Shown here piece after piece: positions 37,524 through 45,772 of a stretch of DNA of 64,000 bases. Origin of the DNA: Tsukamurella pseudospumae (GTDB lineage: Bacteria > Actinomycetota > Actinomycetes > Mycobacteriales > Mycobacteriaceae); the NCBI RefSeq assembly GCF_001575205.1, contig NZ_LSRE01000017.1, positions 42,863 through 106,862 of the forward strand. The letters run 5' to 3'. How positions within the stretch are numbered: the first letter of the stretch is position 1; each line of letters opens with the position of its first letter. The notes below the pieces were generated by a model that was not told the DNA's origin, did no database searches, and was given only the letters and a program-made list of their open reading frames with translations. Made by a program: the position numbers and the translations under genes.

Positions 37524-38764
37524 CGCGCTGCCGCTTCGGCACGGGCCGCGCCGAGCTCGGCCTGGTCGGAGGCGGGAACGACGGCGACCAGGACGTCGTG
37601 CCCGGCCGCGGCGAGCACGTCGAGGAGACCACCCGGTGCGCGCAGCCGGTCGGTGTCGGCGGGCGAGTCGGCGATGAACACGATCCGCGCCTCCTCGCGG
37701 GCCCACTGCGCGTTGTACAGGTACCGACGTGGCGCCTCGGGATCCGGTTCGGGGGAGAGGAATTCGAAGCCCCTCCGCAGCGGATACCCGTCCTCGTCGC
37801 GCACGAGTGCCGGGGAGCGGGTGGTGGTCTGGAACCGCACCGGGTGACCGTCGGCGGCCAGTGACTCGGCGACGCACAGCGGGAGGTACATCAGCTCCTC
37901 GTGGCCGATCACGATCACGGGCCGCTCGTCGAGGAGGGGCGCGAGCACCGCGGCGACCTCCGCCGCGGCGTCCCGTAACCGTGACTGGTCGGCCGCGAGC
38001 ACGCCGTGCCGGCCACCGTCGGGCACGTCCGACGGCCACGGCGCAGGGAGGACCTCGACGGTGCCCCGCTGCGCGGCGACGGGGTTGAAGGGCGTGGCGG
38101 GGAGCTCGGCCACGCGCTCCGACAGCCCGTCCGGCAGGTCGACGGTGCCCCGCGCCAGCGCGACGAAGACGATGTCGAGTCCGGAATCGGCTGCTGCTCG
38201 TGCGTTCTCGGCGGCGTGTGCGGGCGAGCGGACGTCCACCAGTGAGGCCACCACGTACCGGCTGTGCGGTGCGAGCGCGTGCAGCGCGCGGATCGAGTCC
38301 AGCGCCGTCGCACCGGTCGAGATCTCGTCGTCGACGAGGACCAGCACATCGGCGGCGGACAGGAGGTCCGGTGAGGTCGGCTGCAGCAGGTGCGACGTGG
38401 CGTGGGAATGCCCCTCGGTGAACTCGCCGTGGATCGTCGCACCCGTGCGGCGGGTGGACTGCAGGTACACGGCGGCGTCCAGGCGTGCTGCCACGCAGTG
38501 GCCCAGGCCCGTTGCGGTCTCGGCGAACCCGAAGACGACGCAGGGGTCACCGTCGAGTTCCTGCGCGACCCGGTCGGCCAGCCGATCCGCCGCCGCGCGG
38601 ACCGCGCTCGGTTCGGCGGGTACGTGCTTGCCGAGCACCGTCGAGACGAGCAGATGGGCGCGGCGCGGGTTGCGGCGCAGCCCCGGCACGACGAGCTCCG
38701 CGAGTGCGGGCTCGCCGTTCACGTGCATCCCGAGGCTCCGGCACAGAGCGGGTGACGCCGTCAT
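37520..38764 (-). CDS. PRTase_2-TRSP phosphoribosyltransferase of the Ter cluster
   Basis: A 414-residue two-domain protein. The N-terminal phosphoribosyltransferase domain (about residues 30-230) has the PRPP-binding loop VLVLVDDEISTGATA, with the acidic pair before a TGAT loop. GFAETATGLGHCVA is an upstream conserved segment. The C-terminal TRSP domain (about 280-414) includes VIVIGHEELMYLPLCVAESL, VRFQTTTRSPALV and IVFIADSPADTDRL. The companion StiP/PRTase_1, HAD and CitE-like genes are all coupled by 4-nt overlaps, so a shared pathway is very likely. The product is unknown. Confidence 0.87.
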   Translation of the reverse strand: MTASPALCRSLGMHVNGEPALAELVVPGLRRNPRRAHLLVSTVLGKHVPAEPSAVRAAADRLADRVAQELDGDPCVVFGFAETATGLGHCVAARLDAAVYLQSTRRTGATIHGEFTEGHSHATSHLLQPTSPDLLSAADVLVLVDDEISTGATALDSIRALHALAPHSRYVVASLVDVRSPAHAAENARAAADSGLDIVFVALARGTVDLPDGLSERVAELPATPFNPVAAQRGTVEVLPAPWPSDVPDGGRHGVLAADQSRLRDAAAEVAAVLAPLLDERPVIVIGHEELMYLPLCVAESLAADGHPVRFQTTTRSPALVRDEDGYPLRRGFEFLSPEPDPEAPRRYLYNAQWAREEARIVFIADSPADTDRLRAPGGLLDVLAAAGHDVLVAVVPASDQAELGAARAEAAAR

Positions 38765-39924
38765 CGTTCCTCCACGAGCGCGGTCAGCAGGTCGACGAAG
38801 CCGACCTCGGCGCGGGTCACGCCGAACAGGTCCGCGCGGATCAGAGTCTGTCGGGCCCAATTGCGGTGCGGCTTCATCTCGTTCATCTTGTTCCGGTAGC
38901 TCGAAGCGCCCACGCCGCCGGATTCGCCGTGCATGATGTCGAGCGCGTCCTGATGCTCCTCGTGCGTCACGGCCGAGAGCGCGTGTACAGCCGCGACGTG
39001 CGACGGGTGGATGACCGTCTTGCCGTGCAGGCCGTTCGCCCGGTCCAGCGCGGTCTCCCGGAGCAGCCCGTCGAGGTCGCGCCCCACGAGCAGCTTCTCG
39101 CGGAACCGGGCGGCGTGGTTGCGCTCGAAGGGCGTGGCCCGCAGCAGCGGGCGGAACATGCGCTCGTGATCGGCGAAGTACTCCCACACCGGACCCGTGA
39201 CCACGAAGCCGGTGCCGTCTGAGCGCGCGAGCCGGTTCACGATCGCCGAGATGGTCTCGGCCACGACGTGCACGTCGTAGATCGTCAGATCGCGGTCGCG
39301 CCGGATGCCGAACAGGGCCGACATGTCGGTGGCGCCGATCCGCACGGCGAGGACCCGCTCGCGCTCCTCGGCGAGCAGTTCGCTGATGCCGCCGAGCTGC
39401 TCGTCGCGGCACTCGCGGTAGACGATCGACGGGGTCTCCAGCACCGGCATGGCGTAGAGGTGCGTGTCCCTGGCCGCGAGCACCGCGAGGGCGTCGCGTC
39501 CCGCGGCCGCCGTGAACTTGGGTAGGACCACCCCGGTGAGGGCCCGCGCACCGTCGCCCACCGCGTCCAGGAGGGAGGCCGTCTCAGCGGTGCTGCGCGG
39601 GCGGAGGAACAGCAGCGGCAGTGGCCCCGAGCCGTCGGCGAGTTCGGACAGCGCCGCCGCGGTGGCCCGGATCGCGTGCTGGACCTCGTCGTCGGCGACG
39701 GCGTCCTCGAGGTCGATCACCATGGACAACACCCCGTCGGACCACCGCCGTCGGATGGTGCCGGCGAGGTCCGGCCTCGTCGCGGGCACGTACAGCGTGG
39801 CGCCGAGGCCGAACGCGAGCTCCTCCCGGGGAGCAGCGCGGTCGAAGGGTTGCGGCGGCAGGTGGAACAGGCGCTGCCGGACCTCGTCCGGGAGCTGGCG
39901 AAAATGGCGCAGCTCGGTGCTCAC
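38761..39924 (-). CDS. CitE/HpcH-like aldolase-lyase of the Ter cluster
   Basis: A 387-residue TIM-barrel protein of the HpcH/HpaI aldolase and citrate lyase beta-subunit superfamily. It keeps GATLYVPATRPDLA, the acidic VIDLEDAVADDE, LFLRPRS, VVLPKF, RIGATDMSALFG and a late GLHGKTVIHPSHVAAVHAL. The acidic residues would bind Mg for C-C bond cleavage or formation with an acyl-CoA or keto acid. It is longer than CitE, with a C-terminal extension of about 80 residues (SYRNKMNEMKPHRNWARQTL). The GTG at 39924 overlaps the preceding gene's stop. In this context it likely supplies a carbon unit for the cluster's metabolite. Confidence 0.86.
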   Translation of the reverse strand: MSTELRHFRQLPDEVRQRLFHLPPQPFDRAAPREELAFGLGATLYVPATRPDLAGTIRRRWSDGVLSMVIDLEDAVADDEVQHAIRATAAALSELADGSGPLPLLFLRPRSTAETASLLDAVGDGARALTGVVLPKFTAAAGRDALAVLAARDTHLYAMPVLETPSIVYRECRDEQLGGISELLAEERERVLAVRIGATDMSALFGIRRDRDLTIYDVHVVAETISAIVNRLARSDGTGFVVTGPVWEYFADHERMFRPLLRATPFERNHAARFREKLLVGRDLDGLLRETALDRANGLHGKTVIHPSHVAAVHALSAVTHEEHQDALDIMHGESGGVGASSYRNKMNEMKPHRNWARQTLIRADLFGVTRAEVGFVDLLTALVEER

Positions 39925-41123
39925 GTCCGCCCTCGCATGCGGTTCACCGCGTCGGCGATCACGCGGTCGATGTCGGCGAGGGTCTGCAGGTACTGCCAGT
40001 AGTCGGGGTGCACGCGCTCCAGGTCGGCGATCGCCCGCTCGATCCGGGCGTGCTGCGCGTCCAGCACGCTGCCCCAGCGATGGACCTGCTGCTTCTGGAC
40101 GGTGAGCAACTGGGCATCGCGGAGGGCGAAGCGTGTGCGCTCCGCGCGCGCCGCGGGATCGCCCTTCACCCCGCGCAGCGTGCGGAGTCGCTCGCCGACC
40201 GCGTTCACCGCCGCGTCGGCGGCGTCGAGGTGATCGCGGGCGACCGAGACGTTCTCGAGGGCCAGGTCGGGGGTGCCGGCACGGAGACCGCTCGACGCCG
40301 CCGACAGCGCGGTCTCGGCGGCGGCGGACTCCCGCTCCGCGACCTTGTCGTTGTCGACGAGATCGGCCGAGCAGGCCGCGCTGAACTCGCGCAGCAGCGC
40401 CGAACGGATGTCGCCGATGTCCGCGGCCCGGTTGCGCACCGCCTGGAGGCGCGTTCCCGTCGATGCGAGTGCGTGTTGTGCGTCGTCGCCGATTCGCGGG
40501 GCGGCGCCGACCGCGGCGGTGAGCTCCGCGGCCTTCTCGAGCACGCCCTGCGCGGCGGCGTCGCGGGCGGGGAGGTCCGGCGCACCGTCGAGCGCCTGGA
40601 CGGCGAGCACGAGGGCGTCGGTGGCCCGGATGACGGGCCGGAGGCCCAGGTAGGGAGCCGTGGTGGGGGCGGCGAGGAGGTCGGTGGCGCGCTCGGCCGC
40701 GACCCGCGCGGCCTGTTCCTGGGCCGCGGAGCTGGCCCGGGCGCCGCGCGCGGAGGCGAGGGTGCGCTCGTGGTCGCTGTGGAAGCGATCGAGGACGGAG
40801 ACGAGGTCGGACAGCTCCCGTGCGGTGGCGGCCTGATCCTGCGGGGTGGGCGGGCGCGTGCCGGACTGGCTGCCGCTGGCCCACAGGTACCGCTCGGTGG
40901 CCCCGCCGAAGCGGTCGCGGATGGCGGGCCACTGCTGTACCGCCGAGGCGCCGGGATTCTGTGCGGAGAGGGTGCGCACGTCCTCGTCGAGCGAACTGAA
41001 ACGACGGTCCGCGTCGAGGTAGGCACTGGTCAGGCCCGTGTCGACGCCGCCGGCGCCCGCGGCGTTCGATGGAGAGCGATCGGGCTCTCCACCGAACAGC
41101 CGACGGAACGCACTACCTGCCAT
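39921..41123 (-). CDS. uncharacterised helical protein of the Ter cluster
   Basis: I do not recognise a named family. A 400-residue, Ala-rich, almost wholly helical protein without signal peptide or membrane span. Several stretches look like coiled coils (QDQAATARELSDLVSVLDRF, KVAERESAAAETALSAASSG, QVHRWGSVLDAQHARIERAI). The N-terminus is short and basic (AFRRLFGG), and the C-terminal ~90 residues are the most ordered, with HPDYWQYLQTLADIDRV. It sits between the TerC-superfamily DUF475 gene (13 bp upstream) and the CitE-like gene (4-nt overlap), so it is a fixed part of the operon. It could be a scaffold linking membrane and enzymes, or a distant TelA-like protein; neither is shown. Confidence 0.75.
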   Translation of the reverse strand: MAGSAFRRLFGGEPDRSPSNAAGAGGVDTGLTSAYLDADRRFSSLDEDVRTLSAQNPGASAVQQWPAIRDRFGGATERYLWASGSQSGTRPPTPQDQAATARELSDLVSVLDRFHSDHERTLASARGARASSAAQEQAARVAAERATDLLAAPTTAPYLGLRPVIRATDALVLAVQALDGAPDLPARDAAAQGVLEKAAELTAAVGAAPRIGDDAQHALASTGTRLQAVRNRAADIGDIRSALLREFSAACSADLVDNDKVAERESAAAETALSAASSGLRAGTPDLALENVSVARDHLDAADAAVNAVGERLRTLRGVKGDPAARAERTRFALRDAQLLTVQKQQVHRWGSVLDAQHARIERAIADLERVHPDYWQYLQTLADIDRVIADAVNRMRGRT

Positions 41124-41135
41124 GGTGAATCCGGC

Positions 41136-42266
41136 TCAGGCGTCGATCTGCTGCGGGGCAGACACCGGGGCGTCGCCCTCGGCACCGTCGCCCTCGCGAC
41201 GGTTGCGGACGATGCTCGAGCCGAGCGCGGCCAGGATGAGTACCACGCCGATGAGGCCGGTGACCACCTCGGGCACCTCGGTGTGGATCGAGAACAGCAG
41301 GATGCCGGCGAGCGCGCCGATGGCCCAGTGCGCGCCGTGCTCGAGGTACACGTACTCGGACAGCGTGCCCTTCTCCACCAGGTACACCGTGAGCGAGCGG
41401 ACGAACATCGCGCCGATGAAGCCGAGGCCCAGGGCGATGATGATCGGATCCGCGGTGATCGCGAACGCACCGATGACACCGTCGAACGAGAACGACGCGT
41501 CGAGCACCTCGAGGTAGAGGAACAGGAAGAAGGCGGCCTTGCCGGTGACCTTCGCCAGCTCCGAGGGGCCGGACCGGGCGCGTTCCGCCTCCTCCTCCAT
41601 CTCCTCGACGTGGAAGAACTCGCCGAGGCCGTTGACCACGAGGTACGTCACCGTGCCGAGGATGCCAGCGATGAACACGGTCTTCGACTCGTCGACGGTG
41701 TGCGCGGCGAGCGTGCCCGTGACGACCAGGGCGACCAGGGCGACGACGATCGGGAAGCGGTCCAGCTCGCCGATCTTCTGCAGCGGGCGCTCGACCCAGC
41801 TGAGCCAGGTGAGTTCGCGCTCACCGTCGAAGATGAAGTCGAGGAACAGCATCAGCAGGAACATGCCGCCGAAGGCCGCGATCTGCGGGTGCGCCGCGGT
41901 GATCAGGGTCTCGTAGCTCGCGCTGCCGTCCGCGAAGTACTTGGCACCGTCGGCGGGCGGGTTGAGCGCGAGGTCCATCGCCTTGACCGGGTCGAGGCCG
42001 GCGGTGATCCAGACGATCGCGAGCGGGAAGACCAGGCGCATGCCGAAGACGGCGATGAGCACGCCGACCGTCAGGAACATGCGCTGCCAGAAGTGGCTCA
42101 TCCGCTGCAGCACGGTGGCGTTGATCACCGCGTTGTCGAAGGAGAGGCTGACCTCGAGGATGCCCAGGATCAGGGTCAGGACGAGGGCCTGCGGCCCGCC
42201 GTAGAAGAACGCCACCACCAGCGCGATGACGGTGATGAAGAAGGAGAGTCCGAAGATGCGGAACAC
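41136..42266 (-). CDS. DUF475 membrane protein of the TerC superfamily
   Basis: A 376-residue polytopic protein with about nine membrane spans. Two TerC-type acidic motifs face each other in the fold: ILEVSLSFDNAVINA (about residues 35-50) and EVLDASFSFDGVIGAFA (about 248-265). These intramembrane Asp/Glu/Asn residues are the proposed metal-binding or transport site; related TerC/Alx proteins export manganese. A cytoplasmic loop rich in Glu (HVEEMEEEAERARSG) lies between the halves, and the C-terminus is polar. The start is GTG at 42266. A hairpin in the 90-bp gap to the upstream terD gene may modulate its expression. Confidence 0.86.
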   Translation of the reverse strand: MFRIFGLSFFITVIALVVAFFYGGPQALVLTLILGILEVSLSFDNAVINATVLQRMSHFWQRMFLTVGVLIAVFGMRLVFPLAIVWITAGLDPVKAMDLALNPPADGAKYFADGSASYETLITAAHPQIAAFGGMFLLMLFLDFIFDGERELTWLSWVERPLQKIGELDRFPIVVALVALVVTGTLAAHTVDESKTVFIAGILGTVTYLVVNGLGEFFHVEEMEEEAERARSGPSELAKVTGKAAFFLFLYLEVLDASFSFDGVIGAFAITADPIIIALGLGFIGAMFVRSLTVYLVEKGTLSEYVYLEHGAHWAIGALAGILLFSIHTEVPEVVTGLIGVVLILAALGSSIVRNRREGDGAEGDAPVSAPQQIDA

Positions 42267-42293
42267 ATCGGCCTTTCGAAGAAGGGATGCGGG

Positions 42294-42340
42294 AGCGCGA
42301 GACCCGGCGGGCGGTGGTCCGCTCGCCGGGTCTGCGCGCT
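42294..42340. terminator. intercistronic hairpin between terD and the DUF475 gene
   Basis: AGACCCGGCG (42300-42309) pairs with CGCCGGGTCT (42324-42333). Below it AGCGCG pairs with CGCGCT after a one-base bulge, giving a 16-bp stem with a 14-nt loop. It lies 17 bp after the terD stop and 28 bp before the DUF475 start, so it may be a partial terminator or an mRNA-stability element that sets high terD over downstream expression. Confidence 0.6.
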
Positions 42341-42356
42341 CTGCGTGAGCTCGGTG

Positions 42357-42932
42357 CTAGACGTTGACGCCGTAGTCGCGCGCGATACCCGCGAGACCGG
42401 ACGCGTAGCCCTGCCCGACGGCACGGAACTTCCACTCCGCGCCGTTGCGGTAGAGCTCGCCGAAGACCATCGCGGTCTCCGTCGAGGCGTCCTCGGAGAG
42501 GTCGTAGCGGGCGATCTCCTGGCCGTTGGCCTGGTTCACGACGCGGATGAAGGCGTTGCGGACCTGCCCGAAGGACTGGCCGCGATTGTCCGCGTCGTAG
42601 ATCGACACGGGGAACACGACGCCCTCGACGTTCGGCGGGATCGCGGCGAGGTTCACCTTGATGACCTCGTCGTCACCGTCGCCCTCGCCGGTCAGGTTGT
42701 CACCCGTGTGCTCGATGGAACCGTCCGGCGTGCGGAGGTTGTTGAAGAAGACGAAGTTCTCGGGCGACGCGACCTTCCGGTTCGCGTCGATGCCGATGGC
42801 GCTGGCATCGAGATCGAAATCGGTGCCCGTGGTGGTGCGCAGATCCCAACCGAGGCCGACCGAGACGGCGGTGAGGCCCGGGGCCTCCTTGGTGAGCGAG
42901 ACGTTGCCGCCCTTGACCAGACTGACACCCAT
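42357..42932 (-). CDS. terD: TerD-family calcium-binding stress protein (copy 1)
   Basis: A 191-residue single-domain TerD protein, the standard family length. Signatures are [39 protein letters not shown], the calcium-site loop [19 protein letters not shown], and [20 protein letters not shown] followed by [17 protein letters not shown]. It acts in the cytoplasm, probably as a calcium-responsive component at the membrane with TerC-like proteins. The ATG at 42932 follows GGGAGGA. It is about 80% identical by eye to the copy just upstream and is probably a tandem duplicate. Confidence 0.94.
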   Translation of the reverse strand: MGVSLVKGGNVSLTKEAPGLTAVSVGLGWDLRTTTGTDFDLDASAIGIDANRKVASPENFVFFNNLRTPDGSIEHTGDNLTGEGDGDDEVIKVNLAAIPPNVEGVVFPVSIYDADNRGQSFGQVRNAFIRVVNQANGQEIARYDLSEDASTETAMVFGELYRNGAEWKFRAVGQGYASGLAGIARDYGVNV

Positions 42933-43038
42933 AGAACGTGTTCCTCCCGTTAGCACGACGGCGCCAGTCCGCCCCCGCGTGTGATTCGAACTATACCGAC
43001 GAAACGGATATCGAACGGCGGTGAATTCGAGGCTGAAC

Positions 43039-43614
43039 TCAGATGTTCACGCCGAAGTCGCGCGCGATGCCCGCGAGACCCGACGCGTAGCCCTGGCCGA
43101 TGGCGCGGAACTTCCACTCCGTGCCGTGCCGGTAGAGCTCGCCGAAGACCATGGCGGTCTCGGTGGAGGCGTCCTCGGAGAGATCGTAGCGAGCGATCTC
43201 CTGGCCGCCCGCCTGGTTGATCACCCGGATGTAGGCGTTGCGGACCTGGCCGAAGGACTGGCCGCGGTTGTCCGCCTCGTGGATCGAGACCGGGAAGACG
43301 ATCGCGTCGATCTGCGGCGGCACGGCCGCGAGATTGACGTTGATGGTCTCGTCGTCACCGTCACCGTCGCCGGTGAGGTTGTCACCCGTGTGCTCGATCG
43401 AGCCGTCCGGCGAGCGCAGGTTGTTGTAGAAGACGAAGTGCTGATCGTTGAGCACGCGCTTGGCGGTGTCGACCGCCAGGGCGCTCGCGTCGAGGTCGAA
43501 ATCGGCGCCGGTCGTGCTCCGCGCGTCCCAGCCCAGCCCGACGGCGACCGCCGTCAGCCCGGGGGCCTCCTTGCTGAGCGAGACGTTTCCACCCTTGCTG
43601 AGGCTGACTCCCAT
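43039..43614 (-). CDS. terD: TerD-family calcium-binding stress protein (copy 2)
   Basis: A 191-residue TerD protein and close paralogue of the next gene. Signatures are [58 protein letters not shown] and [18 protein letters not shown]. Differences lie mostly in surface segments around residues 50-60 and 85-100. The ATG at 43614 follows a strong GGGAGGAA site. It is the first gene of the minus-strand operon and is divergent from the TerD-TerA gene. Confidence 0.94.
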   Translation of the reverse strand: MGVSLSKGGNVSLSKEAPGLTAVAVGLGWDARSTTGADFDLDASALAVDTAKRVLNDQHFVFYNNLRSPDGSIEHTGDNLTGDGDGDDETINVNLAAVPPQIDAIVFPVSIHEADNRGQSFGQVRNAYIRVINQAGGQEIARYDLSEDASTETAMVFGELYRHGTEWKFRAIGQGYASGLAGIARDFGVNI

Positions 43615-43800
43615 GTGATTCCTCCCGAGAAGCTGTAGGCGCCGGAGCACCGTCGCCTGATGACGTGGTCGCGAAATTCACAGTACGCGAATTCGGCCCG
43701 TGACCGCCGGGTTCGTGCCGCAGTCATCCGGACGAACGACATGTCAGTCTGATCCGTGCGTTCCGTGCCGATTCGCCGGATTCTTGCAACAATCGTCAGT
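43615..43800. promoter_or_regulatory. divergent promoter region of the two Ter operons
   Basis: The 186 bp between the divergent Ter operons contain AT-richer patches. On the minus strand, TACTGTGAATTTCGCG (around 43672-43687) contains a plausible -10 element, TACTGT. On the plus strand, ATTCTTGCAACAATCGTCAG runs up to the GTG. Neither is a strong match, and no clear operator palindrome was seen. Assignment rests mainly on gene layout. Confidence 0.4.
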
Positions 43801-45135
43801 GTGACTTCACTCGCACGCGGTCAGAACACGGCCCTGTCCCAGACCACACTCGCGGTGGCGATCGCCGGCGTCGCGCCCGGGTCGGTGGATCTGTTCGCCA
43901 TCCAGGTCGGCGACGACGGTCGGGTCCGCAGCGACGCCGACCTGGTGTTCTTCAACAGCCCGACCTCGCCCGAGGGCGCCGTGCGCCTGACCGGTCCGGA
44001 CGCGTTGACCCTGGACCTCACCGCGATCCCACCCGCCATCAGCACCGTCCGGCTGGCCGTCGCGCTCGACGACAAGGTCCCCGGGTCGCTGGCGTCCGTG
44101 CCGGGCCTCAGTGCGCGCGTCGGCGCAGACGACTGCCCGGCGGGCGGTCTGACGACCGAACGGGCCGCGGTGCTCGCCGAGGTCTACCGCCGGAACGGTG
44201 CGTGGAAGCTGCGCAATGTCAGCGCAGGGTGGGATCGGGGTCTGGTCTCGCTGCTCACCGAGCACGGTGTCACCGTCGACGGTCCGCCGCCCGCCGCGAG
44301 CACTCCGCCCCCGGCGCCCTCCTACCCTCCGGCGCAGCCGGCCTACCAGCCCCCGCCCGCGGCACCGTCGTACCCACCTGCGCAACAGGCCTATCCGCCC
44401 GCGCAGCCGGCCTACCCCCCGGCGCAGCCGGCCTACCAGCCCCCGCCCGCGGCACCGTCGTACCCGCCCGCGCAGCAGGCCTACCCGCCCGCGCAGCCCG
44501 CCTATCAGCAGCCTCCGGCGCCCGCCGGTCCGCCGGTCAACCTGTCCAAGATCACGCTCACCAAGTCCGCGCCGACGGTGTCCCTGGCCAAGTCCTCCGA
44601 GCGGCCCACCGGCCACATGCGGGTCAACCTGAACTGGACGCAGGGGAAGAAGGGACTGTTCGGCGGCGGCAACGCGGTCGACCTCGACCTCGCGTGCTTC
44701 TACGAACTGCGCAACGGCGACCGGGGCGGCGTGCAGGCGCTCGGCAACGCCTTCGGCAGCCTCGACCGCGCGCCGTACATCCAGCTCGACAGCGACGACC
44801 GATCCGGCCAGTCGCAGGGCGGCGAGAACCTGTACATCAACCTCGCGCACCTCGACGACTTCGTGCGGATCCTGATCTTCGCCTACATCTACGAGGGCAC
44901 TCCGAACTGGGCGTCGGCCAACGGCGTCGTCACGCTCTTCCCGCCCGGTGGCCCCGAAGTGGAAGTGCGGCTGGACAATCCGGATCGGCGTGCGATCTCC
45001 TGCGCGATCGCGCAGCTGCACGTGGTGAACGGGGAGCTCACCGTCACGCGCGAGGTGCAGTACATCCACGGGTCGCAGCGCGCCGTCGCCGAGGCCTACC
45101 ACTGGGGCCTCAACTTCACGCCCGGCAGGAAGTGA
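43801..45135 (+). CDS. TerD-linker-TerA-like protein
   Basis: A 444-residue protein. The N-terminal TerD-like domain (about residues 1-160) has VTSLARGQNTALSQTTLAVA, VRSDADLVFFNSPTSPEGAV and VLAEVYRRNGAWKLRNV. It lacks the full acidic calcium loop of the short TerD proteins. A linker of about 80 residues repeats Tyr-Pro-Pro-Ala-Gln units. The C-terminal domain (about 250-444) is TerA-like: MRVNLNWTQGKKGLFGGGNA, VDLDLACFYEL, YIQLDSDDRSG and VHVV-type strands. The GTG at 43801 gives the TerD start; an in-frame ATG/GTG 15 codons upstream adds unrelated sequence. First gene of the plus-strand Ter operon. Confidence 0.87.
   Translation: MTSLARGQNTALSQTTLAVAIAGVAPGSVDLFAIQVGDDGRVRSDADLVFFNSPTSPEGAVRLTGPDALTLDLTAIPPAISTVRLAVALDDKVPGSLASVPGLSARVGADDCPAGGLTTERAAVLAEVYRRNGAWKLRNVSAGWDRGLVSLLTEHGVTVDGPPPAASTPPPAPSYPPAQPAYQPPPAAPSYPPAQQAYPPAQPAYPPAQPAYQPPPAAPSYPPAQQAYPPAQPAYQQPPAPAGPPVNLSKITLTKSAPTVSLAKSSERPTGHMRVNLNWTQGKKGLFGGGNAVDLDLACFYELRNGDRGGVQALGNAFGSLDRAPYIQLDSDDRSGQSQGGENLYINLAHLDDFVRILIFAYIYEGTPNWASANGVVTLFPPGGPEVEVRLDNPDRRAISCAIAQLHVVNGELTVTREVQYIHGSQRAVAEAYHWGLNFTPGRK
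44321..44500 (+). repeat. tandem 90-bp repeat coding a Pro/Tyr/Gln-rich linker
   Basis: Two copies of a 90-bp unit (44321-44410 and 44411-44500) are about 92% identical, with seven mismatches by eye. A 44-bp core is exactly repeated at 44331 and 44421. Each copy codes for YPPAQPAYQPPPAAPS followed by YPPAQQAYPPAQPA-type sequence. Such repeats can vary in number between strains. Confidence 0.85.
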
Positions 45136-45145
45136 CGGAGGGGTC

Positions 45146-45766
45146 ATGCAGCTCGTTTCGAAGACGAAGCGGGTCGTCGAGGCGCACCTGAACAACAGCT
45201 CGATCCGAGCGATCAGCGGCTCGATGATCGCGTACGAGGGTCAGGTGACCTTCAAATCCGCCGGATTCGGTGGGGGCGACGGAGTGCTCGCGGGCCTCAA
45301 GCAACGCGCCACCGGCGAGGGGCTGTCGCTGATGGAGTGCACCGGCACCGGTGTCGTGTACCTCGCGCAGGACGCGGCCACGGTCACCGTCGTCGACCTG
45401 ACGGGGGAGACGCTGCAGGTCGAGTCGCAACAGCTGCTCGCGCTCACACCGCAACTGTCGACCAACGTGACCTTCGCGGGGGTGCGGGGCGGAATGTCCG
45501 GGCAGGGCCTGTTCACGACGACGGTGACCGGGCACGGCCAGGTCGCGCTGCTCTCGCTCGGTGGGCCGCTCATCCACCTGGAGGTCTCGCCGCAGTACCC
45601 GCTCGTCGTCGACCCGGACGCCTTCGTCTGCGCCCGAGGGCAGCTGTCGCAGTCCTTCGTCACCGACGTGTCCTGGCGCTCCGCCCTGGGACAGGGTGGC
45701 GGCGAGGCCTTCTCGCTGCGCTGGGACGGCTCCGGCGTGGTCTCGATCCAGCCCGCGGAGAGGTAG
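45146..45766 (+). CDS. AIM24-family protein 1
   Basis: A 206-residue protein of the AIM24/TRAP-like beta-sandwich family: MIAYEGQVTFKSAGFGGGDG, LMECTGTGVVYLAQDAA, LLALTPQLSTNVTFAGVRGG, GLFTTTVTGHGQVALLSLGG and AFVCARGQLS. The bacterial role is unknown; the yeast relative acts in mitochondrial inner-membrane organisation. It begins 10 bp after the TerD-TerA gene, with a GGAGGGG site before the ATG. It is the first of three consecutive paralogues that alternate short spacing and overlap, implying a hetero-oligomer. Confidence 0.86.
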   Translation: MQLVSKTKRVVEAHLNNSSIRAISGSMIAYEGQVTFKSAGFGGGDGVLAGLKQRATGEGLSLMECTGTGVVYLAQDAATVTVVDLTGETLQVESQQLLALTPQLSTNVTFAGVRGGMSGQGLFTTTVTGHGQVALLSLGGPLIHLEVSPQYPLVVDPDAFVCARGQLSQSFVTDVSWRSALGQGGGEAFSLRWDGSGVVSIQPAER

Positions 45767-45772
45767 GCGCAG

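Noticed and set aside
39621..42953. A 1110-codon open frame on the plus strand opposite the Ter operon
   Set aside because: It is an antisense shadow produced by high GC at third positions. Its translation is Arg/Gly/Ala-rich without domains, while the minus strand has clear TerC-superfamily, CitE and TerD proteins.
44321..44500. CRISPR-like repeat
   Set aside because: The repeats are direct, adjoining and in frame, and encode a Pro-rich linker; there are no spacers.
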